A stretch of DNA of 64,000 nucleotides from Nesterenkonia xinjiangensis (lineage in GTDB: Bacteria > Actinomycetota > Actinomycetes > Actinomycetales > Micrococcaceae): assembly GCF_013410745.1 (NCBI RefSeq), contig NZ_JACCFY010000001.1:1860001-1924000 (forward strand). Reading direction: 5' to 3'. Positions 62,731-64,000 of this stretch are shown here, piece by piece. The position numbers and the translations under genes are program-made. The notes under the pieces were generated by a model. It saw only the letters and a program-made list of their open reading frames with translations. It did not search any database and was not told where the DNA came from. How positions within the stretch are numbered: position 1 is the first letter of the stretch; the number at the start of each line of letters is the position of its first letter.

Positions 62731-63804
62731 GTGAATCTGGACACGATAGAGCGAGCCGAGAGTGACCTGCGGATGCGAGTCCGCGCCCGCCTGAACAGCC
62801 GGACCGCTGCGAAGGTGCTCAAGTCGATCGAAGCCGCGAAAGGTCCGCTTCCGAAGCATCTCAGGGCGCAGGCCGATGAATACGCCGCCGACGTGCTGGG
62901 CTCCCCAAGGTATGCACCGTGGCTGTACGTCTATGGTGCGATAGCCGGTGAGTTCCGAGAGGGGTGGATCCCCGACAACTACTACATGTCTGTGGTCCTT
63001 CCGGCGGTCGAAGGTCGGTATGGCGGCCTCTCTGACATGCGGTCGATGACAGCGTGCATCTTCGGGCAGGAGAAAGAGATTCCCGACCGCGGCTACGTGG
63101 TCAAAGGGAGGATGCTCAACGCGTCGCTCGAACCGGTCACATCGCTGGAGGAGTTCGCCGACCTCGTCTTTGCCGGGGGTGAACGAGTGGCTTTCAAAGC
63201 TGACGCGAGTGCTCGCGGCCGAGGGGTGCAGATCCTCGATCGAGACACGTTCACGCAGAGTGCTGAGGGCCTGCCCGACGGCGTCATCCAGCCCTTCATC
63301 GACCAGCACGAGACCTTCGCTCAGGTCGCGTCACGCTCCGTCGGGACGCTGCGGATGACGACTGTCGTGGAGCCGGACGGGCGGACCACCGTCAGGGATG
63401 CCTACCTGCGCTTCGGTCGGGATGCGGAAGACCACGTCGCGTCAGATTCGAACATCCGCGTTCTTCTCGATACGGCCACAGGCGCCTTCAGCCCGATCGG
63501 ATACTCGGTGGACTGGCTTGAGATCGACCGGCATCCCGACTCCGGGGTCGTGTTCGCCGGGAACGAGGTGCCGAACTATGCCGCATGTCGCGAGGCCGTG
63601 GAACGGCTGCATCAGCGCATCCCGATGGCTCCGGTGATCGGCTGGGATCTGACGGTCGCTCGTGACGGCTCAGTTCACGTGCTGGAGTGGAACAACGGCC
63701 ACAACGACATCAAGTTCTCGGAGGCGACGTCTGGGCCGTGCTTCTCCGGCCTGGGTTGGGACCATCTTGGCCGGAACCGCGGAGCCACCCGCTTCACCGG
63801 GTGA
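62731..63804 (+). CDS. sugar-transfer-associated ATP-grasp protein
   Basis: A 357-residue protein with the ATPgrasp_ST layout: an N-terminal helical region, YMSVVLPAVEGRYGGLSDMRSM, then the ATP-grasp core (VAFKADASARGRGVQI; VIQPFIDQHETFAQV; GTLRMTTVVEPDG; IGWDLTVARDGSVHVLEWNNGHN, with metal-binding Glu/Asn). These enzymes are thought to ligate amino acids or sugars to surface polymers, but no polysaccharide genes are nearby. GTG 62731 follows AGAGGAG. Confidence 0.82.
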   Translation: MNLDTIERAESDLRMRVRARLNSRTAAKVLKSIEAAKGPLPKHLRAQADEYAADVLGSPRYAPWLYVYGAIAGEFREGWIPDNYYMSVVLPAVEGRYGGLSDMRSMTACIFGQEKEIPDRGYVVKGRMLNASLEPVTSLEEFADLVFAGGERVAFKADASARGRGVQILDRDTFTQSAEGLPDGVIQPFIDQHETFAQVASRSVGTLRMTTVVEPDGRTTVRDAYLRFGRDAEDHVASDSNIRVLLDTATGAFSPIGYSVDWLEIDRHPDSGVVFAGNEVPNYAACREAVERLHQRIPMAPVIGWDLTVARDGSVHVLEWNNGHNDIKFSEATSGPCFSGLGWDHLGRNRGATRFTG

Positions 63805-63846
63805 CCTTCGACGGCGGCCATACCCACCCATGGTCCAGCCGCTCGA

Positions 63847-64000
63847 TCAGCGGCTCTCCTGCCGGTGCATCATCACTGTCACGACACCATCGGCGACGAA
63901 CAGTCCGAGCATGGCGAGCGCCCCCGGCGTCCGGCCGTGACGCGCATACTCTGAGGCGATGACCAGGTGAAGACCCTCACGCGCCAGCAGGGCGGGCCAA
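63847..64000 (-). CDS. C-terminal end of an unidentified protein
   Basis: An open frame entering from the right edge ends at TGA 63849-63847 after 50 residues (WPALLAREGLHLVIASEYARHG...DGVVTVMMHRQESR). Codon choice is ordinary for this genome and the gene is convergent with the ATP-grasp gene, so it is probably real. Too little is present for a family assignment. Confidence 0.5.
   Translation of the reverse strand, partial: WPALLAREGLHLVIASEYARHGRTPGALAMLGLFVADGVVTVMMHRQESR

Overview
This is a high-GC chromosomal window from an actinobacterium, most likely a Micrococcales/Micrococcaceae-type organism. A halotolerant genus such as Nesterenkonia is a guess, not a proof. The support is GC-rich codon use, GTG/TTG starts, DasR/NagR-type GntR control, a MetP/MetS-type transporter pair, a Corynebacterium-type ArsR, and osmolyte and ion transporters (BCCT, NSS, K+/H+ antiporter). 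No phage, CRISPR array, rRNA operon or intact transposase is visible.

Layout. 1-4.9 kb: an MFS exporter with paired operators, converging on an ogt / adaA-alkA alkylation-repair pair; both convergent genes run into copies of the same ~71 bp repeat. 5.0-10.3 kb: an N-acetylglucosamine regulon, with EIIA, EIIB and a SIS-type GlcN6P deaminase on one strand and GntR regulator, EIIC and NagA on the other, around one palindromic operator. 10.4-15.6 kb: aldo/keto reductase, BCCT betaine-type transporter, NSS transporter and its 34-residue MetS-like partner. 15.8-27.5 kb: a secreted EEP-fold protein that appears to have lost its active site, an EcsC-like protein, GDPD, thiamine-binding protein, phosphoesterase, Usp, NupC, a large repeat-bearing NlpC/P60 wall hydrolase with a long structured leader, and a zincin-like protein. 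27.6-32.3 kb: an LplB/YtcP-type oligosaccharide ABC operon with DUF624. 32.4-32.8 kb: tRNA-Glu, tRNA-Asp and tRNA-Phe. 32.9-43.7 kb: lipoprotein, DUF4282 protein, exonuclease III, NAD synthetase, BASS/arsenite-type transporter, K+/H+ antiporter, pyrE, fused dihydroxyacetone kinase and a divergent arsR/arsO-like pair. 43.7-49.2 kb: a two-component system, a GAP-family membrane protein, MerR and SulP. 49.2-50.4 kb: an AbiEi/DUF559 nuclease-like gene bracketed by two 55 bp palindromic elements. 50.4-58.9 kb: PatB-like lyase, SpoU methyltransferase, a serine hydrolase, a PepSY membrane pair, a HAD phosphatase, tRNA-Ala and a Rossmann protein. 58.9-62.7 kb: a CopB-type copper ATPase, a YdhK lipoprotein, a CsoR-like operator and two decayed gene fragments. 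62.7-64 kb: a sugar-transfer-associated ATP-grasp protein and the end of one more gene.

The observations most worth checking are the palindrome-bracketed DUF559 gene, the repeat that supplies coding sequence to the ends of two convergent genes, the EEP pseudoenzyme, the structured leader of the NlpC/P60 gene, and the decayed copper island that keeps a perfect operator. All gene functions are inferred from the sequence alone; no database search was run.
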